A DNA stretch of 64,000 nt. Source: Thermodesulfovibrio thiophilus DSM 17215 (GTDB lineage Bacteria > Nitrospirota > Thermodesulfovibrionia > Thermodesulfovibrionales > Thermodesulfovibrionaceae). The notes below the pieces were generated by a model. It was given only the letters and a program-made list of their open reading frames with translations. It did no database searches and was not told where the DNA came from. A program made the position numbers and the translations under genes. Below, piece after piece: positions 16,622 to 25,327 of this stretch; the stretch's first letter is position 1, and the number at the start of each line of letters is the position of its first letter. Location: NCBI RefSeq assembly GCF_000423865.1, contig NZ_AUIU01000017.1, forward strand, positions 1 through 64,000. The letters run 5' to 3'.

Positions 16622-16655
16622 CAAAAAAAACAAATACAAAGGGGGTAGATGTATT

Positions 16656-17489
16656 ATGTACTACAATTTAGTAAAAAAAAGCATGTTTTTATTTTTTGCA
16701 TTATGTTTTATTTTGGTGTCAGGCGTTAGCAGTTTTGCTGGTAATACGGTAAAGGAAAACAGTCAAACAAATGACTTAGAGCTTTTAAGAAAAGTAATAT
16801 ATAAACAATTTCCTTCAGTTAGAGGCTATTTATTAAAAGAAGAAAAACAATATGATAATGTAACTGTTTATATGGTTGATTTATATGTAGATGCTTCCAG
16901 TGATAGAACAGTCCCGGTTTTAGTATATAAGATTGGCAATAATTTTTTTGTAAACGGTAGCTTTTTACAAATAGATACAAGGGATGGATTTGTTGAAGAT
17001 ATATCATTAAGGTTAATGGAAATTCAAAGGCAAGAAATGCAAGAGGAAATAAAACAGAAGTTACCTGTTATTTATTCCAAATTAAACAAAGACCGATTCA
17101 TAAAAATCGGCAATGGTAAGGGGACGAATGAAGCAATTGCTTTTGTATCATTAGGGTGCCCGCATTGTAGACACTTTCTTTCTGATTTAATTACAAAAAA
17201 ATACGATGGAACATTCTATTTAATTATTAATGGCGATGACAAATTATTAAAGTATATTCTTTGTAGTGCAAATAAAGAAAAAGCTATTAGCAATATTTTA
17301 AATAATAAAGTGGATATTAAAAAGATTAACAGCTTACGTTGCAATATAGATGTGGGAAATTATCTACAGTATTATAATGATATAGCCATGCAGTTGAATA
17401 TTAATGGGGTGCCATCATTTATAATGAAAAAATGTATCTTATCCGGATATTATCCTGGTGTGCTTGATAAAATAAAAGAATGTCAGTAA
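16656..17489 (+). CDS. DsbC/DsbG-like periplasmic disulfide isomerase
   Basis: The 277-residue product starts behind GGGGG. A signal peptide (FLFFALCFILVSGVSSFA) is followed by a dimerisation-type N-terminal region and a thioredoxin fold with GCPHCRH at ~167-173 and the cis-Pro loop NGVPSFIM. The CPHC pair is typical of DsbA/DsbG-like enzymes. It is the second DsbC-type gene of the window; the other (38.25-39.0 kb) belongs to the transfer operon. This one may serve the preceding small Cys-containing protein. Confidence 0.8.
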   Translation: MYYNLVKKSMFLFFALCFILVSGVSSFAGNTVKENSQTNDLELLRKVIYKQFPSVRGYLLKEEKQYDNVTVYMVDLYVDASSDRTVPVLVYKIGNNFFVNGSFLQIDTRDGFVEDISLRLMEIQRQEMQEEIKQKLPVIYSKLNKDRFIKIGNGKGTNEAIAFVSLGCPHCRHFLSDLITKKYDGTFYLIINGDDKLLKYILCSANKEKAISNILNNKVDIKKINSLRCNIDVGNYLQYYNDIAMQLNINGVPSFIMKKCILSGYYPGVLDKIKECQ

Positions 17490-17720
17490 AATTTATATAA
17501 TAAAAAAAGTGGAATTGCAACAATTTTTTCCACACAAAGTTAAGCACATTTGAAATTGAAAATTTTCACGAAAATTGACCCGCCCTTTTAGTTAACAAAA
17601 AAATTTATTTTTTTTCAACATCTATTTTCTCATAAAGCTGTTTTATCCTGTAACTCTTACTATTAATGGATAAAATAATAATTTCATTAAAAGGAGTATC
17701 AGATTTTATTGATAGCTAAA

Positions 17721-17836
17721 TATTTCCCCTTATTGACCTTTTTTTATATAAAGAGTAATATTTATAATGATAACCTCTGGTTACCAGATGGTTAAGGTAA
17801 CCAGAACAATATAAAAGGAGGTAAATAAAATGGATA
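17721..17836 (+). repeat. 116-bp promoter/leader repeat, copy 1
   Basis: The segment matches 21741-21856 at all but two positions (17730 and 17744 differ). It holds TTGACC (17733-17738) and TAATAT (17756-17761) 17 bases apart, a GGTTACC/GGTAACC pair (17779-17785 and 17796-17802), AAAGGAGG and the codons ATG GAT. The two copies bracket the restriction module exactly, so the module sits in a duplicated expression cassette. Confidence 0.9.
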
Positions 17837-17868
17837 ATCATGAAAGGACTATTAAGGGGAAGTATTGA
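17830..17868 (+). CDS. 12-codon leader peptide before the RM gene
   Basis: The repeated ribosome site and ATG GAT of the leader here start a 12-codon frame (MDNHERTIKGKY) that stops 3 bases before the RM gene start. Its last codons contain the AAGGGGAAG that serves as the ribosome site of the RM gene, so translation of the two is probably coupled. It seems to be a by-product of how the module joined the leader. Confidence 0.45.
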   Translation: MDNHERTIKGKY

Positions 17869-17871
17869 GAA

Positions 17872-20283
17872 ATGCCAGAAAATAACCACTCAAAAATAAA
17901 GCAGATTTTTTCAGCTTCAGATGTAAAGCATGGCTTATCTCTTTTCACAAGTGAAGAGATTAAAGCAGTAGAAAGCCTAATTATAGAACGGGATGGAAAA
18001 TTTCATATCAAATGCCAGATCAAAAATAAATACAAAGTCGCAAAACCTGAGGAAATTGTAAGGCAACTTTGGGTTTATAGATTATTGAATGAGTATAACT
18101 ACCCGAAAGAAAGAATAGATGTTGAAAGAGTGGTTTATTTTGGCTCAAGAGATTCCGGTTTAGCAGATGTGGTTGTCCTTCAAAAAGACCTCCAGCATCC
18201 ATACATAATCTTTGAAGTAAAGAGGCCGCAAAGAACTGCAGGACTGGAACAATTAAAGAGTTATTGTAATGCAGAAGGTGCTCCGATTGGTGTTTGGTCT
18301 AATGGAAATGAAATTATAAGGCTTCACCGAGAAGAACCTAATATTTTCGTAGAAATTCCGAGGATACCAAAAGTTACAGAAACATTGAGAGACATTTTAA
18401 CTGAAAGATGGACTCTTAGATGGCTTGAAGAGCATGATGAATTAAAGCAGGGTAATACAACACTTAAAAAGATATTGCTGGACTTAGAGGAGCTTGTTTT
18501 AGGCAACGCGGGAGTGGATCCATTTGAAGAAATTTTTAAGTTAATCTACGCCAAACTCTATGATGAATGGAGAGGGATTAACGACCCCTCCTATCAGTTA
18601 GAATTCTTCGTTGGAGACAAAAGCCCGGAACAGGTAAAAGGAGCAATAACAAATCTATTAGAGGGGGCAAAGAGAGAATGGCAGGGTGTTTTTGAGCCAA
18701 CAGATAAAATTGAATTGAGAAACGACCATTTAAAAGTTTGTGTATCTTTCTTAGAAAAAATAAAATTATTCAATTCCAACCTGCGCATTATAGATGAGGC
18801 TTTTGAATATTTAATACCTCAAGTTTCAAAAAAGAAAGAAGGGCAGTTTTTTACCCCCCGCCCTGTTGAAGATATGGTTGTTGAAATGCTCAATCCTAAA
18901 GCTAATGAATTCGTTATTGACCCTGCCTGTGGTTCTGCTGGTTTTCTTTTACATTCTGTGATGTGGATTGCAGGCGGAATGATAAGTGGAAAGCCGCTGC
19001 CTGAAAGCGCAAGAAACTTTGCTCAGACGAAGATTTACGGAATCGATTTTGCCAAAAAAGCCGTAAAGATAGCCAAAGCAATTAACTTAATAGTAGGGGA
19101 CGGCAAATCACATGTCTATAAAGACAACTCATTAGCACCTCATACATGGGAAGATGAAACAAAATCAGGTTTAAGAGGCAGGCTGTTACGGTTCCCTGAT
19201 GATCCTCAAAAAGACAGAGAAAATCAAAATCAGTTCCTCTTCTTTGATTTTGATGTCTTAATGACCAATCCACCCTTTGCCGGGACAGTAAAGGAAAGGG
19301 ACATTTTAAGACTCTATAACCTGGCCGAGAGAAATGGAAGATGGGTAAACAGAATTGGAAGGCACATCCTTTTTTTAGAGCGTTGTATCCAATTTATAAG
19401 ACCCGGTGGAAGAATGGCTATTGTTTTGCCTCAGGGATTATTAAACAATACAAACGCTGAATATATCCGCAGATTTGTTATTGATGAAGCAAGGATTTTA
19501 GCAGTGGTAGGTTTACACGGTAACACCTTCAAACCGCACACAGGAACAAAAACAAGCGTTTTGTTCTTACAAAAATACACAAATGAAGAAAAAGAAAAGA
19601 TTCAACAGATAGGAGCAAAATATGAGGGTGAATGGGAAGAATTTTTGAAAAACCTGAAAGAGAAATATCAAAACATAGCTTGGGATAGTTCGGTAACTGA
19701 AGAAGAAATACCGGAAGAACTAAACTCTTTCTTAGAAACTTATTTTGAAAGTAGAGAAGAGATTGAGGAATTGCCATCAGAAGAAACCAAGGTTGAAGAA
19801 ACAGAAGAAGAAAACAAAGAAAAGAAACCCCTTGCTGTTTTAGTTCAGGAAAAATCCGAATTAAACGAGGTGCTAAGAGAAAAAACAGAAGAGCTGGAAA
19901 ATGCAGATGCCACAAGAAAAACTGAACTGAAAAAAGAGATCAAAACACTACAAACCAAGATAGACAAACTCACCAAAGAAATATCACAAAGAACTTTAAC
20001 AGGACAGATAAGTTTAGTTTTAAATGAGGAAAAGATTACAACCGCATTTAAGAAATATTGGCTTGATGGAAAAGTTATGCAAGAGATGGATTATCCAATC
20101 TTCTTTGCTGTGAATGAAAAGCCGGTAAAGGACGAAAGCGGGGAGTATAGATATAAGAAAGCACCAAACGGCGATTTAGAAATGGATAATCATGGTCACC
20201 CGGCAATTGACCATGATTTAGATGAAATAGCAAAGGCTTTTATTGAGTTTGCCAAAGAACAAAACTTTGATTTTTGGAGATGA
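17872..20283 (+). CDS. Fused restriction nuclease and N6-adenine methylase
   Basis: The product has 803 residues. Residues ~55-155 are a type I HSDR_N-like nuclease domain with D99 (GLADVVVL) and E115-V-K117 (FEVKRP), a PD-(D/E)xK site. Residues ~280-620 are an HsdM-type methylase: GQFFTPRPVEDM, motif I DPACGSAGF at ~350 and motif IV NPPF at ~466. A long Glu/Lys-rich coiled coil (~640-710) precedes the C-terminus. No ATPase motor domain is present. With the HsdS-like gene 4 bp later, this resembles two-subunit type IIB/BcgI-like systems, in which one polypeptide cuts and methylates. Confidence 0.88.
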   Translation: MPENNHSKIKQIFSASDVKHGLSLFTSEEIKAVESLIIERDGKFHIKCQIKNKYKVAKPEEIVRQLWVYRLLNEYNYPKERIDVERVVYFGSRDSGLADVVVLQKDLQHPYIIFEVKRPQRTAGLEQLKSYCNAEGAPIGVWSNGNEIIRLHREEPNIFVEIPRIPKVTETLRDILTERWTLRWLEEHDELKQGNTTLKKILLDLEELVLGNAGVDPFEEIFKLIYAKLYDEWRGINDPSYQLEFFVGDKSPEQVKGAITNLLEGAKREWQGVFEPTDKIELRNDHLKVCVSFLEKIKLFNSNLRIIDEAFEYLIPQVSKKKEGQFFTPRPVEDMVVEMLNPKANEFVIDPACGSAGFLLHSVMWIAGGMISGKPLPESARNFAQTKIYGIDFAKKAVKIAKAINLIVGDGKSHVYKDNSLAPHTWEDETKSGLRGRLLRFPDDPQKDRENQNQFLFFDFDVLMTNPPFAGTVKERDILRLYNLAERNGRWVNRIGRHILFLERCIQFIRPGGRMAIVLPQGLLNNTNAEYIRRFVIDEARILAVVGLHGNTFKPHTGTKTSVLFLQKYTNEEKEKIQQIGAKYEGEWEEFLKNLKEKYQNIAWDSSVTEEEIPEELNSFLETYFESREEIEELPSEETKVEETEEENKEKKPLAVLVQEKSELNEVLREKTEELENADATRKTELKKEIKTLQTKIDKLTKEISQRTLTGQISLVLNEEKITTAFKKYWLDGKVMQEMDYPIFFAVNEKPVKDESGEYRYKKAPNGDLEMDNHGHPAIDHDLDEIAKAFIEFAKEQNFDFWR

Positions 20284-20287
20284 AAAG

Positions 20288-21700
20288 ATGGCGGTAATTA
20301 ATGTTGTAAGAATTAGCAAACTAGGAGGAACCACTGGAATAAGGATGGATGCAGAATATTACGATCCAGAATCTATAAAAATAGAAAACCATCTAAAAAG
20401 AATACCTTGTATAACCATAAAAAATCTACAACTCCGCGTTGATGGAAGCGCCTTTTATCCATCCATTGCCGAATACTATCAAACATCAGGCATTCCGTTT
20501 TTGCGAGTTGGCGATATTATAGATGGTTTTTTAAAAACCGAAGATGTCTTATTTTTACCAATCGAAATAGCAGATAAGTTTTCGTCCATTAGAAAAACTT
20601 GTCCAAGAGACATTGTAATTACTAAGGGTGGAAGCGTTGGGATTGCTGCGATTCTTCCTAATATATTTAACCGATATGCTCTTAGCAGAGATTTAATAGT
20701 TATTAGAACCTCAAGACTTTCAGAAGAAGAAGCAATTTCAATATTGCTTTTTCTTATAAGTAAGTACGGCAAATCATTGCTTTTAAGAGGAAAAAGCCAA
20801 CAAGTTCAACCACACCTTACCTTACCAGTCATTAAAGAACTTCCAATTCCAGATTTTAAAATTGGAAAGCTAGTTGAAATTTATAAAGATTCATCAATAC
20901 ATTTTCAGAAATCAAAATTCCTTTACTCCCAAGCCGAAAACCTGCTTTTAGAAGAACTCGGACTTAAAGACTTCAAGCCAAGATATAAAAAAACATATAC
21001 CGCCAATCTTTCCAATGTTTTATCTGCCCACAGAATAGATGCAGAATATTTCCAGCCTGCGTATGAAGAGGTGATTGAGAAATTAAGAGAAAATAATATA
21101 GAGCTACCACCACTTAGAAAATTTATTTTGAACATTCAAAAAGGCATAGAAGTTGGAAGCGAGAATTACCAAAACGAAGGGAAGCCATTTATCAGGGTAA
21201 GCAATCTTTCTATAACCGGATTTACTGACAAAGACCAAAAATATATAAGTGAAGGATTATATCAGCAATTAAGGGGAACCTATGAACCCCAGCAAGGCGA
21301 TTTTCTATTGAGTAAGGATGCAACTCCTGGAATAGCGTATGTTGTAAAAGAGCAAATTGAAGGGATAATCTCAAGCGGTATCTTAAAATTACAAATAGAC
21401 GAAAGCGAAATAAATAAAGAGTATCTTGCTTTATGTATAAATTCTCTTATTGGAAAAATGCAGATAGAAAGGGATGGAGGAGGTTCTGTTATACTTCATT
21501 GGAAACCAGAACAAGTAAAAAGATTAAATATCCCTATTCTTCCTCTCTCAACCCAGCAAAAAATCGCCTCATTAGTTCAAGAGTCCCATGAGGCAAGAAA
21601 AAAGGCAAAGGAATTATTAGAGGCAGCAAAAAAAGCAGTAGAGATTGCCATTGAAAATAGCGAAGAAGAAGCTGTGGAGTATATTTCTAGAATTGCATAA
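20288..21700 (+). CDS. DNA specificity subunit, HsdS-like
   Basis: The start chosen is ATG 20288 (MAVINVVRISKLGG), with GGAG 8 bases upstream inside the end of the RM gene; a longer frame overlaps that gene. The 470-residue product has two similar halves, each a target-recognition domain opening with RIDAEYF/RMDAEYY and followed by a helical spacer (...QAENLLLEELGL; ...AREKAKELLEAAKKAVE). Each half would read one part of a split DNA target. It partners the upstream nuclease-methylase. Confidence 0.9.
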   Translation: MAVINVVRISKLGGTTGIRMDAEYYDPESIKIENHLKRIPCITIKNLQLRVDGSAFYPSIAEYYQTSGIPFLRVGDIIDGFLKTEDVLFLPIEIADKFSSIRKTCPRDIVITKGGSVGIAAILPNIFNRYALSRDLIVIRTSRLSEEEAISILLFLISKYGKSLLLRGKSQQVQPHLTLPVIKELPIPDFKIGKLVEIYKDSSIHFQKSKFLYSQAENLLLEELGLKDFKPRYKKTYTANLSNVLSAHRIDAEYFQPAYEEVIEKLRENNIELPPLRKFILNIQKGIEVGSENYQNEGKPFIRVSNLSITGFTDKDQKYISEGLYQQLRGTYEPQQGDFLLSKDATPGIAYVVKEQIEGIISSGILKLQIDESEINKEYLALCINSLIGKMQIERDGGGSVILHWKPEQVKRLNIPILPLSTQQKIASLVQESHEARKKAKELLEAAKKAVEIAIENSEEEAVEYISRIA

Positions 21701-21740
21701 CATCCTCTTGCTTGCCTCTCTTGTTTCATTAAAATAAAAA

Positions 21741-21856
21741 TATTTTCCCTTATTGACCTTTTTATATATAAAGAGTAATATTTATAATGATAACCTCTGG
21801 TTACCAGATGGTTAAGGTAACCAGAACAATATAAAAGGAGGTAAATAAAATGGATA
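21741..21856 (+). repeat. 116-bp promoter/leader repeat, copy 2
   Basis: This is the second copy of the cassette at 17721-17836, with the same promoter, the same paired operator (21799-21805 and 21816-21822) and the same ribosome site. Here the ATG GAT continues into a 76-codon gene, which may be the leader's original gene. Confidence 0.9.
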
Positions 21857-22080
21857 CATTTATCATAACAATAATCATATTAATATCAGGGGTATCAATC
21901 GGAGCAGTTTTATTCAGTGCATGGCACAGCATGAACCCAGAAGAGAAAAAGGAATTTATTGATGAGGCTAATCTCAGAGGAGAAGAGTATTTATTTGAAG
22001 AAGATGAAAGTTTCAGTTCTCCCGGTTCTTCCCGTAACCTTATTATAGAACCATCAAGCTTTTCCTCAGATGATAGATAA
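21850..22080 (+). CDS. Small single-helix membrane protein
   Basis: The 76-residue product has an N-terminal membrane helix (residues ~4-24, FIITIIILISGVSIGAVLF) and an acidic, Ser-rich cytoplasmic tail. It starts in the repeated leader with AAAGGAGG. The family is unknown. It converges on the last gene of the transfer operon. Control by the GGTTACC pair is likely. Confidence 0.65.
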   Translation: MDTFIITIIILISGVSIGAVLFSAWHSMNPEEKKEFIDEANLRGEEYLFEEDESFSSPGSSRNLIIEPSSFSSDDR

Positions 22081-22085
22081 AATTA

Positions 22086-22403
22086 TTAAAGTAATTTCTC
22101 CAGAAAATCTCTTTCTTTCCCTTTTGGAATAGCATCTATTCCGAATGCCAATACATCTGCATTATTTGTTAAATCACGCAATCTCTGTTTAACGCTCTTA
22201 ATTTCAATTTGAATCATGACATTATTGACTGCAAGAATTTTTACAGAATCTGCACCCTCAAGGAAAACTGTATTTTCTGTAAAAACCAGAAACTGCCAGT
22301 ATTTATCGTCATAAAGTCCTTTATTGATTTCCAAAGTTCTTTCTGTATTTGAAGAAAAAATCCTGATAATTAAGTCATTGTCCCCAATTTTAATTTTTAA
22401 CAT
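22086..22403 (-). CDS. Hypothetical protein at the end of transfer operon 1
   Basis: The 105-residue soluble product has a beta-rich start (MLKIKIGDNDLIIRIFSS) and a helical end (KGKERDFLEKLL). It starts behind GGAGGA, 33 bp after the traG stop, and is the last gene of the minus-strand operon. No family is recognised; entry exclusion or accessory functions are common at this place but cannot be shown. Confidence 0.6.
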   Translation of the reverse strand: MLKIKIGDNDLIIRIFSSNTERTLEINKGLYDDKYWQFLVFTENTVFLEGADSVKILAVNNVMIQIEIKSVKQRLRDLTNNADVLAFGIDAIPKGKERDFLEKLL

Positions 22404-22436
22404 AATTTTAATTCCTCCAATTTATTTTTTGCTGAT

Positions 22437-25319
22437 TTACCTGCCATAAACATCAGGAAGTTTAACCGTATCTTCTTCAGTAAAGGGTCCCTTGTAGCTT
22501 ACGCTTCCAGGTCCTGATGGATTGTTTTCCTGGTTATATAAATTTCTTCCCTCTGCAAATATTGACGATATTTCTTTTTCCAGAGTTCTTGCCTTTTCCT
22601 GTGCAGTAAGAGAGCGGTTGAGGTCAAGTTCTTCGTATTTGTTATAAAGTTGATGTCTAACAAAGTTAAAATCTCTTACTTTCTGATTGGCTTCTTCAAA
22701 AGACATTCCTGCCTTAATACCAAGAATTTTCCCAAGAGGAGTTGCGGATAAATCAACCCCGCCCTGACTTTTCACGTAATCCCTCAGCGATCCCTCATGC
22801 TTAAAGTATTCATTAATTTGCTTTGCAGTTGTTGACATAACCTCTTCAGCCAGTGGTGTATTATGTTTCGTGAACATGTCAAGATAGCTTTTTTCTATAA
22901 TGCCTTCTTCTCCATGCATGACTCTCCATGTATCATTACCAATAACAGTATTCTGCCCATAATAATCATTAACAGTTTCATGATAACGGTCCTTCCTGCT
23001 TCCCGTTATTGTCTCTCTTAATCTCTGGAAACTGGCGTTGTCAATGTCTTTCGTATTAAACTGCTGTCCTCTTTCCCCTTTTACATTTACAATTTTGCCA
23101 TTACTATCCATAACGAGGGAGCCTTCAAACTGCCTGCCATTTTTATGTTTTATAATTCCATCATATTTTGAGGTAAGAAGCTGTCCTGTTTTGGCATCAA
23201 TAATTCTTTCTGCTGTTCCATTAAGAGTGAATCCTCCAGCTTCTGCATTATGCAATGCCTCTTTTTCTATTAACATGCCGTCTTTGTAAGTAACAGATTT
23301 GTTGCCATCCTGCGATTGAGCAGTTATATATCCAACCTTTCCATCCGAATTTACACCAAACCCTGTGAGCTTCATGCCTGGCTTAATTGCTTTGCCTGGC
23401 CCTGGCAATTGTTTGTTTAAAGCATCTGCTTCAGCTTGCCCTATTATGCTACCTCTTCCAGTAAATTCCGTATACTGCTTGAGCATTTCTTCGTTATTGC
23501 CCTGATATCCTAAAGCCTTTGCTGTATTAAGAGTACCTTGTATTTCACCAATGCCTCGAGCTACCTGTCCTGACTTAAGCATTCCATAATCGCCTGCAGA
23601 AGTGTTTTCCATAATCTGTTGCTGTGCTCCTGCTTGATATTTTATCCCAAAAGCCTGCTGTGTTGCAGTAGCCTGAGCAATACTCTCACCTCCAAACATA
23701 TTACCTGTCCTTGCCTGCCCAGACAGTTGCCCTGCTTGCATCTTTGCCGACCCTTCCATAAGACTTTTAAATCCTCCCTGAGCTGCCTGCATAGAAGCAG
23801 CATTAGCATATGTTTTAGCGGGTAGTATCTCTCCACTCATTACCCCGCCAGGATTGGTTACCATAGAACCATACTGTGCTCCTGATGACTGAGGAACTCC
23901 AGTAATTGACCCTGCAAGCATTCCTAATGCAGCCCCACCAAATTTAACAAGCATTCCTGTCATTACAGTGCTCAACATAAGTCCTGACCACCTGATAGCT
24001 CCAAATGTTGCAGCCACTTTAGGAAGATAATCCTGCGGAAGCATCATTAGCTGGACAAGCCCCATACCAAGATTACCATTTACTTTAAGTGAGTCAGATG
24101 CCTGTTTTGCAAGATCAACTGCCATGCTGTGTAAAATTGCATCAACCACTCCCCATACCGTAACCCAGAGAAACATGCCTGCTATTAAACTTATGGCTCT
24201 TCCTGCAAGAGGTGTTACAGCTATAAGAGCCATAAATGGAACAAGGGAGATTGCAACAGCCTTCATTGTCTCCTTGATAACAGGAATCCATGAGTTTGCA
24301 TGTGCTGCCATACCTATCAGGTTTGACTGCGTTTTTGCTGTAGCCATTGCTTTCATTGCCTCAGTAGTAGAATTTGACGTTATAACCTCCATCATTGCAT
24401 CTGCAAAAATAGACTGTCTTATGTATAACCCTGTATCTCCTGTTTGAAAAATCATCTGAACTGTGCTGTCAAGAAGATTTCTGCAGGCATTTAATCCTGT
24501 CCCCCCTGAAAAACTGTTTGAATAACATACTGCCTCTGTGGTGGTCTGTTGAATCTGAGGAGCATTTAAAGCCTGTTTAAGTGCAAGTCCTGCTTCCTGA
24601 CATGTTTTAGTCTCCCCTGCAGGATTTTGCTCGGTGTAGTAAACTGTATAAAGCGATGGATTTTGTGACTCTGTTATAATAGTATCCCATGACGTTCTTC
24701 CGTCAGATATCGCATCAGGATTAAGCTGTGTTCCCGGTCTTACTGTTTCAGCAAGTACACAGTCCTTAACATATCTTTGAAGTGATGCCCTTAAGGATGC
24801 AGGTGCAGGATTAATATCAAGTAATAAAAATCCAGTCCCTCCTGCATTTGTCCTGTAATCACTTGCGGGATCAGCACTTGTTGATACTATATCAATAAAT
24901 CCAACTTCTATCTTGTTTAACAGTCCTGCTAAAGTGGCAATGCCTCTTGGAACATCATCTACTGTTTCAGGTCCTCTGTTTAGGGTCTGGTCATAGATAA
25001 CAAGTTTGTCTTTAGGGACAATAAATGCAGCATAAATCATTGTCCCTAAAAGCATATATACAAACCATGAATGAATCCCGCTTTTAACACCTGTTGCTAT
25101 TCTTATATAAGCAGAGATAAAAGCAAACCCTGCTCCAAGAACCACTGCTGTTATAAATAATCCCTTGTATGCATCATCTGAAAATATTAAGGCTACTTTT
25201 TTCCATGCACTAAGACATGCATCATAGCCTCCATATGTTATATACTCCCATGTAGCAGCAGATGCTATAGCAGGAACAAAGGGAAGTATCAGAATTAATA
25301 AAACAAATAGCTTTCTCAT
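22437..25319 (-). CDS. traG: TraG: mating-pair stabilisation and assembly
   Basis: The 960-residue product is close in length to F TraG (938). A signal-like first helix is followed by the TraG N-terminal membrane domain with several helices (GLFITAVVLGAGFAFISAY, SWFVYMLLGTMIYAAFIV, then a cluster at ~355-460). The rest is a long soluble domain that would lie in the periplasm, rich in Gln, Gly and Ala at 470-620. In F, the N-terminal part acts in pilus assembly and the C-terminal part in aggregate stabilisation and entry exclusion. It is placed after traH as in F. Confidence 0.9.
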   Translation of the reverse strand: MRKLFVLLILILPFVPAIASAATWEYITYGGYDACLSAWKKVALIFSDDAYKGLFITAVVLGAGFAFISAYIRIATGVKSGIHSWFVYMLLGTMIYAAFIVPKDKLVIYDQTLNRGPETVDDVPRGIATLAGLLNKIEVGFIDIVSTSADPASDYRTNAGGTGFLLLDINPAPASLRASLQRYVKDCVLAETVRPGTQLNPDAISDGRTSWDTIITESQNPSLYTVYYTEQNPAGETKTCQEAGLALKQALNAPQIQQTTTEAVCYSNSFSGGTGLNACRNLLDSTVQMIFQTGDTGLYIRQSIFADAMMEVITSNSTTEAMKAMATAKTQSNLIGMAAHANSWIPVIKETMKAVAISLVPFMALIAVTPLAGRAISLIAGMFLWVTVWGVVDAILHSMAVDLAKQASDSLKVNGNLGMGLVQLMMLPQDYLPKVAATFGAIRWSGLMLSTVMTGMLVKFGGAALGMLAGSITGVPQSSGAQYGSMVTNPGGVMSGEILPAKTYANAASMQAAQGGFKSLMEGSAKMQAGQLSGQARTGNMFGGESIAQATATQQAFGIKYQAGAQQQIMENTSAGDYGMLKSGQVARGIGEIQGTLNTAKALGYQGNNEEMLKQYTEFTGRGSIIGQAEADALNKQLPGPGKAIKPGMKLTGFGVNSDGKVGYITAQSQDGNKSVTYKDGMLIEKEALHNAEAGGFTLNGTAERIIDAKTGQLLTSKYDGIIKHKNGRQFEGSLVMDSNGKIVNVKGERGQQFNTKDIDNASFQRLRETITGSRKDRYHETVNDYYGQNTVIGNDTWRVMHGEEGIIEKSYLDMFTKHNTPLAEEVMSTTAKQINEYFKHEGSLRDYVKSQGGVDLSATPLGKILGIKAGMSFEEANQKVRDFNFVRHQLYNKYEELDLNRSLTAQEKARTLEKEISSIFAEGRNLYNQENNPSGPGSVSYKGPFTEEDTVKLPDVYGR

Positions 25320-25327
25320 GCAAACCC

